A DNA stretch of 64,000 bases from CAVSRC01 sp963781775 (GCA_963781775.1 CAWAHE010000022.1:1-64000), one strand, 5' to 3'. Counted from the stretch's first letter, positions 36,878 through 46,089 are shown. The notes: generated from the letters alone by a model not told the origin. Made by a program: numbers and translations.

Positions 36878-37875
36878 TTGGCCGGAGCGGGCGGCGGCGG
36901 CGCACAGGTCTGCAGGATACCGTTCCAGCGGGCGCGCTGTTCCGGTGTCATCTGCGACACCGATTGAAGCTTCATCAGGTCGGTGCCGTTGAGATTGGTG
37001 AACATGCAGCCGCAGAAGGCCTGGCACACGTCGGCGTCACGATCCTGCTGGCGGCACGAGGCCACGCATTGCTGGTTGAAGTCGCGGCTGACGGCGGCCG
37101 CGTTTGGCGTCAGGAACGGGCTCGCCAGCGCCAGCGCGCCGTAAAGGATCGGCTGGTGAATGAGGTAAATGGCGAGGCTCCAGCGCCCGGCCCAGACTGC
37201 CGCCTTGCCGAGCGGGCCGCCGGGCCGCCAATGAGCGAGCGGCGTTTCGAGGAGCCTGGCGACGATCAGCCGGCCGATCACCGTGCCCGCCAGAACCACG
37301 CCGAACCATGGGAAGACCGGCACATAATCGACGGTCGCCGGAACGTGAGCCGACAGCCCCACCCACCAGAGCGGCGGCCAATCGAACAGCGGGCTGGAAT
37401 AGAAGTATGGCAGCGCAATCGCGCAGGCCGCGACCAGCGCCACGACGACGCTTGGCAGCCAAAGGAATGGCAACGCCAGCACGCTCGCCAGCGCGATCTC
37501 GTGAAGGATTCCGAAGAAGACGAAGGCCTCCGGTTCAACCCACCAGGTGACGAGGCTGACCAGCAGCGCCGCGCCGACGATCAGCCCGAGGCGTCGAAGA
37601 AACGACGCGAGGTTCAGCCCGCGCCGGGTGGCCAGAACCAGCCCGACGCCGACTAGCGCCAGGAACGTCCCCGCGATCAGCCGGGCAAAGATAACCCAAC
37701 CCGGATTGCTGGTGACATCGACCGGAATCAGCCGCCGGACGCTGAGGTCGAAGGCGGTGTGATAGACCACCATGGCAGCGATGGCCGCGCCGCGCACGGC
37801 GTCGATGGCCGCCAGGCGGGCGCCGCGGTCCTCGGCGATGCTCGCGATAGCCACGGGTCGGTCAACGTCCTTCAT
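36874..37875 (-). CDS. Heparan-N-acetyltransferase-like membrane protein with cysteine-rich tail
   Basis: A 333-residue polytopic membrane protein of the DUF1624/HGSNAT-like acyltransferase group: RLAAIDAVRGAAIAAMVVYHTAFDL, GILHEIALASVLALPFLWL, and FPWFGVVLAGTVIGRL ... WSLAIYLIHQPILYGAL. It probably transfers an acyl group across the inner membrane. After the last helix is a soluble tail of about 65 residues with CVASC and CQAFCGC (two CX3C motifs nine residues apart) and a proline-rich end, unusual for the family. The start at 37875 lacks a clear Shine-Dalgarno. Confidence 0.75.
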   Translation of the reverse strand: MKDVDRPVAIASIAEDRGARLAAIDAVRGAAIAAMVVYHTAFDLSVRRLIPVDVTSNPGWVIFARLIAGTFLALVGVGLVLATRRGLNLASFLRRLGLIVGAALLVSLVTWWVEPEAFVFFGILHEIALASVLALPFLWLPSVVVALVAACAIALPYFYSSPLFDWPPLWWVGLSAHVPATVDYVPVFPWFGVVLAGTVIGRLIVARLLETPLAHWRPGGPLGKAAVWAGRWSLAIYLIHQPILYGALALASPFLTPNAAAVSRDFNQQCVASCRQQDRDADVCQAFCGCMFTNLNGTDLMKLQSVSQMTPEQRARWNGILQTCAPPPPAPAN

Positions 37876-38166
37876 GAGGGGATAGCGGCGCCATCCTGAC
37901 GGTTGCCGTGACGGCGCGCAACCGAGCCGGTTGGCGGCCTTTCGCGGCGGTGGACAGGCCGCACCAAGGTCTGTATTGGACCGCTGGGCGCGACCGCCGG
38001 ATTTCCGGCGGCTGGCCCGGGCGGCGAGTCGCGTTGCAAACGGCGGAATACGGCGGCAATATCCGCGCCCCGCCGCACCGCAGCGACGGCGTCCCTTCCC
38101 GTTTTTCGGTGCCGTACCGGGCGGAGACGCGGACGGCGTGTTGTCCATCAGAGGAATGCCACAGCC
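37876..38166. other. Divergent intergenic region upstream of acpXL
   Basis: About 290 bases between the divergent acyltransferase and acpXL genes. Promoters for both must lie here, but I could not pick a convincing -35/-10 pair. No repeat or small gene is evident. Confidence 0.35.
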
Positions 38167-38451
38167 ATGTCTTCGACCTTCGACACCGTCGCCCAGGTCA
38201 TCCACGAGACAAGCGAAATTCCGCTGTCGGAGATCAAGCCCGAAGCGCACGCCATCGATGACCTCGGCATCGACAGCCTCGACTTCCTCGATATCGTCTT
38301 CGCGCTCGACAAGAAGTTCGGCATCAAGATTCCGCTGGAAGCGTGGACCAAGGAGGTCAACGCCGGCACCGCTTCGGTCGAGGACTACTTCGTCCTCAAG
38401 AACCTCAGCGCGCGGATCGACGAACTCGTCGCGCAGAAGTCGGCTACCTGA
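38167..38451 (+). CDS. acpXL: Acyl carrier protein AcpXL
   Basis: A 94-residue special acyl carrier protein of Rhizobiales. The phosphopantetheine site is DLGIDSLDFLDIVFAL with Ser37. The length and the context with fabZXL, fabF2XL, fabF1XL, adh2XL and lpxXL identify it as AcpXL, which carries the 28-carbon (or similar) very-long-chain acyl group that LpxXL places on lipid A. It starts the operon. Confidence 0.95.
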   Translation: MSSTFDTVAQVIHETSEIPLSEIKPEAHAIDDLGIDSLDFLDIVFALDKKFGIKIPLEAWTKEVNAGTASVEDYFVLKNLSARIDELVAQKSAT

Positions 38452-38467
38452 CGGCTCGTATCGGCCA

Positions 38468-38935
38468 ATGCGTCTTGAATATTTCGAACTGATCGACCGC
38501 GTCGAGGAGATCGACCTCGAGGCGCTGACGATTCGCGTCAGCGGCGTCCTGCCGGAACAGAGCCCGGTGTTCGACGGTCACTTCCCGCGCTTTCCGGTGC
38601 TGCCGGGCGTCATGATGCTTGAATTCATGAACCATGCTGCCGGCTATCTGCTGCTCCGCCGCCAGAACTGCGAGAAGTTCGTCTTCCTTGGTGGCGTCAA
38701 ACGCTCCAAGTTCCGCCGCTTCGTCCTGCCGGGCGATACCATGATCGTGGATGCCAAGGTGACCCATGACGGATCGGGCTTCGCCATTGCGGAGACTTCG
38801 GTGAACGTGAAGGGCGAAGTCGCCGCCGATGCCGAAGTCGTGATGATCTCGACTCCGTTCCCGACCACGGAACTTGCCGAGGAGATCCGTCAGCGCCTCG
38901 CGCTCATCCCGGTGAAATCCCCGGCGAACGCGTGA
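38468..38935 (+). CDS. fabZXL: Beta-hydroxyacyl-ACP dehydratase for very-long-chain acyl synthesis
   Basis: A 155-residue hot-dog fold dehydratase. The catalytic helix region is FDGHFPRFPVLPGVMMLEFMNHAAG, with the FabZ His in GHFP and the Glu in MLEFMNHA. It is second in the VLCFA operon, 16 bases after acpXL, and dehydrates the beta-hydroxyacyl-AcpXL intermediates. The stop overlaps the fabF2XL start (GTGA). Confidence 0.92.
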   Translation: MRLEYFELIDRVEEIDLEALTIRVSGVLPEQSPVFDGHFPRFPVLPGVMMLEFMNHAAGYLLLRRQNCEKFVFLGGVKRSKFRRFVLPGDTMIVDAKVTHDGSGFAIAETSVNVKGEVAADAEVVMISTPFPTTELAEEIRQRLALIPVKSPANA

Positions 38936-40152
38936 ATGATCCGGCGATGGCGCGCGAGGTCTGGATCACCGGCATCGGCCTGACCTCGAGTCTCGGGGAA
39001 GGCCTAGACGCCCACTGGCGGGCGATGGCCGAGGCCGAAAATCCCAAGCCGGTGGTGGATCGCGACTTCGTTCCGCCGTTTTCCATCCATCCGATGGTGC
39101 CGCTCGATCTCGACAAGCAGATCCCCAAGCGCGCCGACCAGCGTCAGATGGAAACCTGGCAGCGGCTCGGCACCTACACCGCCGGACTGGCGCTCGAAGA
39201 CGCCGGCATCGCCGGCAACCTCGATATCCTGAGCCACACCCACGCGGTCGTGGCCGCCGATGGCGGCGCCCGCGACGAAGCGGTGGACACCAGCATCCTT
39301 GCCGGTCTCGACAGCGCGGCCGATCCTGCGACCTACCTCAACGAGCATCTCTCCAACGACCTCAGACCGACGCTGTTTCTGGCGCAGCTTCCCAATCTGC
39401 TCGCCGGCAACATCTCGATCGTCCACAAGGTCACAGGTTCGTCGCGCACCTTCATGGGCGAGGAGATCGCCGGGGCGAGCGCGGTGGAAGTCGCGTGGCG
39501 GCGCATCCGCGCCGACCAGGGCGACATCTTTCTGGTCGGCGGCGCCAGCCAGGCCAACCGCAAGGACACGGTGCTCAACTGCGCGCTCGGCGGCATCCTG
39601 TGGGCGGGCGACCCGCTTTCGATCTGGGCGCGACAGGAAAAAGGCGGCGGATCGATCTTCGGCTCGGCCGGTGCATTTCTGGTGGTGGAGGCGCGCGAAC
39701 ACGCCGAGGCGCGTGGCCGCAAACCCTATGCGAAGCTCACCAACGTGATGACCGACCAGAGCCGCCGCAGGCCCGGTGACGTGACCGCGAAGGCGACGCG
39801 GCAATTCGACACCGTGTTGCCGGAAGGCGGCCAGCCGGCGGCGGTCTTGTCCGGCGCCACCGGCATTTCCATGCAGACCGGCGAGGAGCGCGCGCTGCTC
39901 GACCGATTGATCGCCGAGGGCCGGGTGGATACCGTGCGGGCTACGGGCACGTTGCTCGGCAGCGTCGCCGGCGCGACATTCCCGGCCATGGCCGGCCTTG
40001 CCGCGCTCGCGCTTTCGCGCGGCGGCTTCTACCAGCCGGCCGACGAGAGCGGGTTCGAACAGCCGGCGGCGAACCAGCCGAGCCGCATCGCAGTGACCAC
40101 GATCGGCATCTGGCGCGGCGAAGGCATGGGCCTCATCGAGGCGGTGGACTGA
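38932..40152 (+). CDS. fabF2XL: Ketoacyl synthase-like protein FabF2XL lacking the catalytic triad
   Basis: A 406-residue KAS-fold protein, second subunit of the very-long-chain elongation system. Where active ketosynthases have Cys in TTACASG, this one has KVTGSSR with Thr168. The two catalytic histidines also appear replaced (GATGISMQTGEE where HGTSTP is expected; TLLGSVAG where the second His motif is expected). It therefore resembles the chain-length-factor partner of type II polyketide synthases and probably pairs with FabF1XL. The start is a GTG overlapping the fabZXL stop. Confidence 0.9.
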   Translation: MNDPAMAREVWITGIGLTSSLGEGLDAHWRAMAEAENPKPVVDRDFVPPFSIHPMVPLDLDKQIPKRADQRQMETWQRLGTYTAGLALEDAGIAGNLDILSHTHAVVAADGGARDEAVDTSILAGLDSAADPATYLNEHLSNDLRPTLFLAQLPNLLAGNISIVHKVTGSSRTFMGEEIAGASAVEVAWRRIRADQGDIFLVGGASQANRKDTVLNCALGGILWAGDPLSIWARQEKGGGSIFGSAGAFLVVEAREHAEARGRKPYAKLTNVMTDQSRRRPGDVTAKATRQFDTVLPEGGQPAAVLSGATGISMQTGEERALLDRLIAEGRVDTVRATGTLLGSVAGATFPAMAGLAALALSRGGFYQPADESGFEQPAANQPSRIAVTTIGIWRGEGMGLIEAVD

Positions 40153-40160
40153 AGGAGGGC

Positions 40161-41444
40161 ATGATGGGCCAGACCAGAGATCATCGCGGACGTCCGGTCG
40201 TCGCCGTCACCGGCTACGGCATGATTTCCTCGCTCGGCCAGGGCGTCGAGGACGCCTGGGCGGGGCTGACCGCGGGCCACTCCGGCATCAAGCGCATCAG
40301 CCGTTTCGCGACCGACAGCATGCGCACAACCATTGCCGGCGCCATCGACTATCTCTGGCAGGACGGCGACACCGCCATGGACATCACCATGCGGGCCGGC
40401 ATCCTCGCCGCAGAGGAGGCCATCGCCGACGCCAACATCGGCACCAAGGGCGATTTCCCTGGCCCGCTTTTCGCGGCGATGCCGCCGGCCGAGATGGAAT
40501 GGCCGTACCGCCGGGCGATCTACAAGAACGCGCCGTCGGCCGACGGCGACGCCTATGACCGCATGATCGCCGCGGCGCGCAAGGCCAATGACGACGACGG
40601 CTATCACCACACGCTGCTCGGCTTCATCGCCGAAGGCATCGCCGAGAAGATCGGCTCGAAGGGCGCGCCGATCTCGCTGACCACCGCCTGCGCCTCGGGC
40701 GCTACCGCCATCCAGCTCGGCGTCGAGGCGATCCGCCGCGGCGATACCGACGCCGCCATCTCGATCGGCGCGGATTGCTCGGTGAACCCGGAGATGATGA
40801 TCCGCTTCGCGCTGCTGTCGGCGCTCTCCGGCACCAACGATCCGCCCGAGGAAGTGTCGCGGCCGTTCTCGAAGGATCGCGACGGTTTCGTCATCGCGGA
40901 GGGCGCGGCGGCGCTGGTGCTGGAAGACTACGACGCGGCCAGGGCACGCGGCGCCACTATCCACGCGATCATGCGCGGCATCGGCGAAAAGGCCGACGAC
41001 TTCCACCGGACGCGCTCGAAGCCCGACGGCTCGGCAATCATCGGCGCGATCCGCACGACCATCGACGACGCCGGCATGTCGCCCGACGATATCGACTACA
41101 TCAACGCGCACGGCACCTCGACGCCGGAGAACGACAAGATGGAGGCGATGTCGCTGGAGATCGTGCTCGGCGAGCGCATGAAGCGCGTGCCGATCAGCTC
41201 GAACAAGTCGATGATCGGTCACACGCTGACCGCCGCCGGCGCCATCGAGGCGATCTTCTCGATCAAGACCATCGAGGAAGGCGTGCTGCCGCCGACGATC
41301 AATTACCGGACGCCCGACCCGGCAATCGAATTCGACGTAGTGCCGAATGTCGCGCGCGCCGCGTCGGTCGGCACCGTCCTGTCCAATTCGTTCGGCTTCG
41401 GCGGGCAGAACGCCTGCCTGGTCGTTTCCGCCGAGCCGGCCTGA
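40161..41444 (+). CDS. fabF1XL: Ketoacyl-ACP synthase FabF1XL
   Basis: A 427-residue active KAS II-type enzyme. The catalytic Cys177 lies in SLTTACASGATAIQLG, His317 in INAHGTSTPEND and His354 in IGHTLTAAGA. It condenses malonyl units to extend the acyl chain on AcpXL. GGAGG precedes an ATGATG start. With FabF2XL (triad missing) directly upstream, the two likely form a heterodimer with one active subunit. Confidence 0.94.
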   Translation: MMGQTRDHRGRPVVAVTGYGMISSLGQGVEDAWAGLTAGHSGIKRISRFATDSMRTTIAGAIDYLWQDGDTAMDITMRAGILAAEEAIADANIGTKGDFPGPLFAAMPPAEMEWPYRRAIYKNAPSADGDAYDRMIAAARKANDDDGYHHTLLGFIAEGIAEKIGSKGAPISLTTACASGATAIQLGVEAIRRGDTDAAISIGADCSVNPEMMIRFALLSALSGTNDPPEEVSRPFSKDRDGFVIAEGAAALVLEDYDAARARGATIHAIMRGIGEKADDFHRTRSKPDGSAIIGAIRTTIDDAGMSPDDIDYINAHGTSTPENDKMEAMSLEIVLGERMKRVPISSNKSMIGHTLTAAGAIEAIFSIKTIEEGVLPPTINYRTPDPAIEFDVVPNVARAASVGTVLSNSFGFGGQNACLVVSAEPA

Positions 41445-41463
41445 CATCGCCGAAAAACTTGTG

Positions 41464-42489
41464 ATGCGTTCCCTCCAGCTTCTCGACAATCGCGCGCTTG
41501 CCACGCTCGAAATGGAGGAGCCGCCGGCGCCTGGCCCCGGCGAAGTACAGGTCAGGATCGGCGCGGTCGCGCTCAACCACATTGACGTGTGGGGCTGGCG
41601 CGGCATGGCCTTCGCCAAGCGCAAACTGCCGATCGTGGTTGGCGCCGAGGCTGCCGGCGAGATTTCGGCGGTCGGCGAGGGCGTTTCCGATCTGCGGCGC
41701 GGCCAGATCGTCGCGCTGTTCGGCGCGGAAACCTGCGGCGTCTGCCCGGCCTGCCGTGCGGGCCGCGACAATTTCTGCATCAACGTTGCCGGCATCCGCG
41801 GCTTCCACGTCGATGGGCTGGCGCGCGAACGGCTGAACGTCGCGGCGCGGCTGGTGGTGCCGGCGCCGGAAGGCGTCGATGTCATTTCGGCTGCGTGCGC
41901 GCCGATTACCTATGGCACGGTCGAACACATGCTGTTCGACAATGCGCACCTGGAATCCGGGCAGACGATTCTGATCCAGGCCGGTGGCAGCGGCATCGGC
42001 ACCGCCGCGATCCAGCTGGCCAAGGCGGTCGGCGCGACGGTGATCACCACTGTCAGCAGCGACGCCAAGGCAGAGAAGGCCAAGGCGCTCGGCGCCGATC
42101 ACGTCATCAATTACAAGGAAGACCGCTTCGAGAGCGTGGTGCGCAAGCTCACCAACAAGGAGGGCGTCGACGTGGTCTTCGAGCATGTCGGGCCGGATAC
42201 CTTCGCGCGCTCGATGTTCTCGATGAAGCGCGGCGGCGTGCTGGTCACCTGTGGCTCGACCACCGGCGTCAGCGCCGAGATCAACCTGTTCCAGCTCTAT
42301 CAGCGTCAGTTGCGGCTGATCGGCAGCTTCGGCTGCAACCTGCGCAACCTCGCCACCGTGCTCGACAAGATGGCGGCGGGAATCGCCCGGCCGGTCATCG
42401 ACACCGTGATCGGCCTGGCCGAGATCGACGCAGCCCTTGCCCGCCTCGAATCGCGCGACGTGTTCGGCAAGATCATCGTAACGCTTTGA
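41464..42489 (+). CDS. adh2XL: Zinc-binding alcohol dehydrogenase-like enzyme of the VLCFA cluster
   Basis: A 341-residue MDR enzyme. It has the structural zinc cysteine cluster CGVCPACRAGRDNFC, the nucleotide-binding motif QAGGSGIGTAAIQLAKAVGATVI, and a C-terminal FGKIIVTL. It lies in the position of adh2XL in the conserved Rhizobiales cluster, where it is thought to act as an enoyl reductase-like step of very-long-chain acyl synthesis. The stop overlaps the lpxXL start. Confidence 0.9.
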   Translation: MRSLQLLDNRALATLEMEEPPAPGPGEVQVRIGAVALNHIDVWGWRGMAFAKRKLPIVVGAEAAGEISAVGEGVSDLRRGQIVALFGAETCGVCPACRAGRDNFCINVAGIRGFHVDGLARERLNVAARLVVPAPEGVDVISAACAPITYGTVEHMLFDNAHLESGQTILIQAGGSGIGTAAIQLAKAVGATVITTVSSDAKAEKAKALGADHVINYKEDRFESVVRKLTNKEGVDVVFEHVGPDTFARSMFSMKRGGVLVTCGSTTGVSAEINLFQLYQRQLRLIGSFGCNLRNLATVLDKMAAGIARPVIDTVIGLAEIDAALARLESRDVFGKIIVTL

Positions 42490-43562
42490 CCGACAAGAAC
42501 GACAATCCAGCGCCCTACCGGCCGCGGCTGAAGCCGGCCCACCGCTTCCGCGGCCACACACCATGGCAACGGTTCTTGCGCTCGGACGGGTTCAGCCGGG
42601 CGATGGCCGGGCTGTTGCGCAACCTCACCCGGCTGGTCCGCCGAATCGGACGAAAGCGCGCCGAGCGCTTCGTCCTGTTCGTCGTCCGCGCGATCGGGCC
42701 GCTGGTGCCGGAGAATCGGACGGCGGCGAACAGTATCGCGGCGGCCTTTCCAGAGAAGAGCGCCGCCGAGCAGAAGGCGATCCTGCGCGGCTGCTGGGAG
42801 AATTTCGCCCAGGTGGTGGTCGAGTTCCTGTTCCTCGAAGAGATCGCCGCCGAGTTCGACCCGGCGAAACCCGACGAAGGGCCGGTGACCGTGTCGGGCA
42901 TCGATCAATTCGTGTCGCTGCGCGATGACGGCAGGCCGGCGGTCATCTTCGCGGCACATCTCGCCAACTGGGAAGTTCTCGGCGTGGTCGCCGCCAAGTT
43001 TGGTCTGCCCACGGTGCTACCTTATCGCGCGCCGGCCAATTCCCATTTCGCCGAGGACATGCTCACCGAGCGCGAAAGCCTGATGGGAACGCTCATTCCG
43101 AACAGCCGCGGCGCGTCGTTCGAGATCGCGGCGGCGATGGAGCGCGGCGAGCACCTTGGCATGCTGGTCGACCAGCGGCTGGCGAGCGGGCCTCGCGTGC
43201 CCTTCTTCGGCCGACCGGCGGCGACCAATCCGCTGGCGGCAAAATTCGCGCGCCAGTTCGACTGTCCGGTGCATGGCGCCCGCGCCATCCGCCTGCCCGG
43301 CGGGCGGCTTCACCTGGAACTGACGCCGCCGGTCGAGATGCCCCGCGACGCCGAGGGTAAGATCGACGTGACCGCCGCCACCGCGAAAATCACGCTGTCG
43401 TGGAAGGCTGGGTGCGCGAGCATCCCGAACAATGGTTCTGGCTGCACGATCGCTGGCGGCTGGCGTAGCGAAAACCTCGCCAGTCCTCTTCCCTCAGGGC
43501 GATTCGCGTGCCACTTTTGTTCTCATGCTGACCGATCTCTCCAACCTCGTCCCGCCGGTTGA
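42486..43562 (+). CDS. lpxXL: Lipid A very-long-chain acyltransferase LpxXL, C-terminus frameshifted
   Basis: An LpxL/LpxM-family acyltransferase that moves the very-long-chain acyl group from AcpXL to lipid A. It has the AAHLANWEVLG catalytic His (HX4D-type) region, MLVDQRLASGPRVPFFGRPAATNPLAAKFA, and ARAIRLPGGRLHLELTPPVEMP. The start is TTG at 42486 overlapping the adh2XL stop. After DVTAATAKIT the expected ending VEGWVREHPEQWFWLHDRWR appears in another frame from 43400, ending at TAG 43466-43468. So one base is missing near 43400, and the frame as given runs on to 43562 into mmcB. Sequencing error is likely. Confidence 0.85.
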   Translation: MTDKNDNPAPYRPRLKPAHRFRGHTPWQRFLRSDGFSRAMAGLLRNLTRLVRRIGRKRAERFVLFVVRAIGPLVPENRTAANSIAAAFPEKSAAEQKAILRGCWENFAQVVVEFLFLEEIAAEFDPAKPDEGPVTVSGIDQFVSLRDDGRPAVIFAAHLANWEVLGVVAAKFGLPTVLPYRAPANSHFAEDMLTERESLMGTLIPNSRGASFEIAAAMERGEHLGMLVDQRLASGPRVPFFGRPAATNPLAAKFARQFDCPVHGARAIRLPGGRLHLELTPPVEMPRDAEGKIDVTAATAKITLSWKAGCASIPNNGSGCTIAGGWRSENLASPLPSGRFACHFCSHADRSLQPRPAG

Positions 43563-44007
43563 CGGACGTCAGTCCGAGCGCGCCAGCGCCGTGTGCCGGG
43601 GCGTCGGCCGACTTCTGCGCAGCCGCGATTTCACCATGGTGACCGAGTTGCCGCTGGCGACCGGAAGGCGGGCCGACGTGGTCGGGCTTGGGCCGGACGG
43701 CGAGTTGTGGATCGTCGAGATCAAGTCCTCGATCGAGGATTTCCGCGCCGACCACAAGTGGCCGGACTATCGCCTGTCCTGCGACCGGCTGTTCTTCGCC
43801 AGCCATGCCGGCGTGCCGCTCGATATCTTCCCCGAGGATGCCGGGCTGATCCTCGCCGACCAGTTCGGCGCGGAGCTGCTGCGCGAGGCGCCCGAGCACC
43901 GGCTCGCCGGCGCGACCCGGAAAGCGATGCTGGTGCGCTTCGCCCAAGCTGCCGCGGCGCGGCTGCACGGGCTGGTCGATCCCGACGCCGGCGCTGATTT
44001 CTCATGA
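43525..44007 (+). CDS. mmcB: MmcB family DNA repair protein
   Basis: A 160-residue nuclease-fold protein: SERASAVCRGVGRLLRSRDFTMVTELPLATGRRADVVGL, then LWIVEIKSSIEDFRADHKWPDYRLSCDRLFFA. The E-I-K and D residues match the PD-(D/E)XK-like core (D..EIK). In Caulobacter MmcB works with ImuB-type repair after mitomycin C damage. The ATG at 43525 (MLTDLSNLVPP) gives the family length; the overlap with the uncorrected lpxXL frame is caused by the frameshift. It ends against convergent regA. Confidence 0.83.
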   Translation: MLTDLSNLVPPVDGRQSERASAVCRGVGRLLRSRDFTMVTELPLATGRRADVVGLGPDGELWIVEIKSSIEDFRADHKWPDYRLSCDRLFFASHAGVPLDIFPEDAGLILADQFGAELLREAPEHRLAGATRKAMLVRFAQAAAARLHGLVDPDAGADFS

Positions 44008-44574
44008 CTAGCGCGGGGCGCGCTTCGCCAGAATCCGCTGCAGGGTGCGCCGGTGCATGTTGAGCCGGCGGGCCGTCTCCGACACGTTGCGCTCGCAGAG
44101 TTCGTAGACGCGCTGGATGTGCTCCCAGCGCACCCGGTCGGCCGACATGGGATTTTCCGGCGGTACCGGCTTGTCGCCCGCCTCGCGCGTGAGCGCCGCG
44201 TGGATCTCGTCGGCGTCGGCGGGCTTGGCGAGATAGTCGACGGCGCCGAGTTTCACCGCGGTGACGGCGGTGGCGATGTTGCCGTAGCCGGTCAGCACCA
44301 CCATGCGCGAATCCGGTCGGCGGCGGCGGACTAGTTCCAGCACGTCGAGGCCATTGCCGTCTTCCAGCCGCATGTCGACGACGGCATAGGCGGGGGGCGC
44401 TGCCTCGACCTTCTTGAGGCCTTCGGCGACCGTATCGGCGATGTCGACTACATAGCCGCGCGCCTCCATGGCCCGGGCAAGCCGTTGCAGGAACGGTTTG
44501 TCGTCGTCGACGACTAGCAGCGACATGTCGGCGCGATCCGCGCCGTTTTGCTTGGTTTCAGTCATCAAGAGCAT
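44008..44574 (-). CDS. regA: Redox response regulator RegA/ActR
   Basis: A 188-residue regulator. The receiver has the acidic DDD (23-25) and phospho-acceptor Asp67 in VVDMRLEDGNGLDVLEL. The C-terminal Fis-type helix-turn-helix NVSETARRLNMHRRTLQRILAKR (about 164-186) is the hallmark of RegA/PrrA/ActR. It controls redox, respiration and acid responses in alphaproteobacteria. GGAGG precedes the ATG at 44574. regB is just upstream on the same strand, the usual arrangement. Confidence 0.92.
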   Translation of the reverse strand: MLLMTETKQNGADRADMSLLVVDDDKPFLQRLARAMEARGYVVDIADTVAEGLKKVEAAPPAYAVVDMRLEDGNGLDVLELVRRRRPDSRMVVLTGYGNIATAVTAVKLGAVDYLAKPADADEIHAALTREAGDKPVPPENPMSADRVRWEHIQRVYELCERNVSETARRLNMHRRTLQRILAKRAPR

Positions 44575-44604
44575 TCTCCGTTCCTCCCGGAGATTTGCGG
44601 AGGG

Positions 44605-45990
44605 TTATAGGGACTCGACCGGCCGGAGCCAAGCCTTTCGGCCGTCTATGGTTTCCTCCTCCGGGCGGCCGGCAGCGGCGATATCCATGAAGGCGCGCGG
44701 CCACGCCACCCGGACGATGGCGCCGCGCAGCGGCGGCTCGCGGTTGGCAAGCGCAAGGCGCGCGCCGGAGCGCTCCAGAAGCGTCTTGGCGATGAAGAAG
44801 CCGAGGCCGAGACCGCCCGCCTCCGGGTCGGCGGCCTCGGCGCGCGAGCCGCGGGTGGTGAGATAAGGCTCGCCGATGCGTTCCATGATGCCGGCGGCGA
44901 AGCCAGGACCGTCATCGGTGATGGTCACCGCCACCTCGCGCTCGTTCCACTCGGTCGCGATAGTCACCTTGAAGCGCGCGAAATCGACGGCGTTCTCGAC
45001 CAGATTGGATAGGCCCTGAACGATGGCGGGATTGCGCCGGCCGATCGGCTCGGGGGCGTCGCCTTGCGGCTTCGCCACCTCGATCTCGACAGTGAAGGCG
45101 CGATAGGGGGTCACGACCTCCTCGATCAGATGGGAGAGCGGTACGCGGGCGAGGTGCTCGTCGCCCTGCCACGACATCGTGGTCAGCCGCCCGAGGATAT
45201 CGCGGCAGCGCTGCGACTGGCTGATGAGCAACGCGAGGTCGTCGGCGTGCGGATCGCCGGGCGGCATCTCGCGCTCCAGCTCCTTGGCGACCAGGGCGAT
45301 GGTGGCCAGGGGCGTACCCAGTTCGTGGGCTGCGGCGGCGGCGAGTCCATCGAGCGCCGACAAATGGTGCTCGCGGGCGAGCACCATCTCCGTCGCGCTG
45401 AGGGCGCGGGCAAGCTGGCGCGCTTCCTCCGCGACGCGGAATGTGTAGATGCCGGTAAAGGCGCAGGCCGAGACCAGCGCTACCCAGACACCGGCCGTGT
45501 AGATCAGCGGGATCGTCAGGGTCTCGCCGGCGTGCCACGGAAGCGGCCAGTGGATCAGGGAGAGTACGCTGGCGGTGGCGACCACCATCACCCCGAGAAG
45601 GACGGTCGGACGCGGCGGCAATGTCGTCGCCGAGACGATGACCGGCACGAGCAGCAGGATTGCAAACGGGTTGTCGAGCCCGCCGGTGAGAAAGAGCAGC
45701 ACGCCGAGTTGGCCGACGTCATAGGCGAGGAGCGCCAGAGCCGGCCATTGACCAAGGCGCAACGTCGGCGGGAAGCGCAGCCTGAGCGCGACGTTGATCA
45801 GGGCGGAGAGGCCGATGAGCGCCAGGCAGCCCGCCGTCGGTAACGGGAACTTCAGGCTCGCGGCCACGAAAATGACCGCCGTCACCTGGCCGGCGACCGC
45901 CAGCCAGCGCAGGCGCACCAGCGTATCGAGACGCAGGCTGCGACTGGCGAAATCGGCGGCGTTGACCGTGTCGCTGAAGGAATTTGCCAT
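44605..45990 (-). CDS. regB: Redox sensor histidine kinase RegB/ActS
   Basis: A 461-residue kinase with six N-terminal membrane helices. The quinone-binding heptapeptide GGLDNPF (103-109) and the redox-active Cys262 in SQSQRCRDILGRL are both present, as is the H-box AAHELGTPLATI with His222. DDGPGF and GLGLGFFIAKTLLER form the ATP-binding motifs. It senses the quinone pool and signals to RegA. Divergent from the ABC exporter gene with a 99-base gap. Confidence 0.93.
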   Translation of the reverse strand: MANSFSDTVNAADFASRSLRLDTLVRLRWLAVAGQVTAVIFVAASLKFPLPTAGCLALIGLSALINVALRLRFPPTLRLGQWPALALLAYDVGQLGVLLFLTGGLDNPFAILLLVPVIVSATTLPPRPTVLLGVMVVATASVLSLIHWPLPWHAGETLTIPLIYTAGVWVALVSACAFTGIYTFRVAEEARQLARALSATEMVLAREHHLSALDGLAAAAAHELGTPLATIALVAKELEREMPPGDPHADDLALLISQSQRCRDILGRLTTMSWQGDEHLARVPLSHLIEEVVTPYRAFTVEIEVAKPQGDAPEPIGRRNPAIVQGLSNLVENAVDFARFKVTIATEWNEREVAVTITDDGPGFAAGIMERIGEPYLTTRGSRAEAADPEAGGLGLGFFIAKTLLERSGARLALANREPPLRGAIVRVAWPRAFMDIAAAGRPEEETIDGRKAWLRPVESL

Positions 45991-46089
45991 CTCTGCCGAT
46001 CCCGGTACCAGAGCCGCGCGGGTGGCTGCTGTCGCGGCGACCCCGATCCTATATCATCACCCGCCGACGTGAGTGGTGCGACGCCCGAG

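Noticed and set aside
40050..40070. GGGTTCGAA-like tRNA T-loop sequence
   Set aside because: It lies inside fabF2XL, and no acceptor stem or cloverleaf can be formed around it. No tRNA was found anywhere in the window.
40029..41885. 618-residue minus-strand open frame
   Set aside because: Antisense to fabF1XL and adh2XL, both clearly real.
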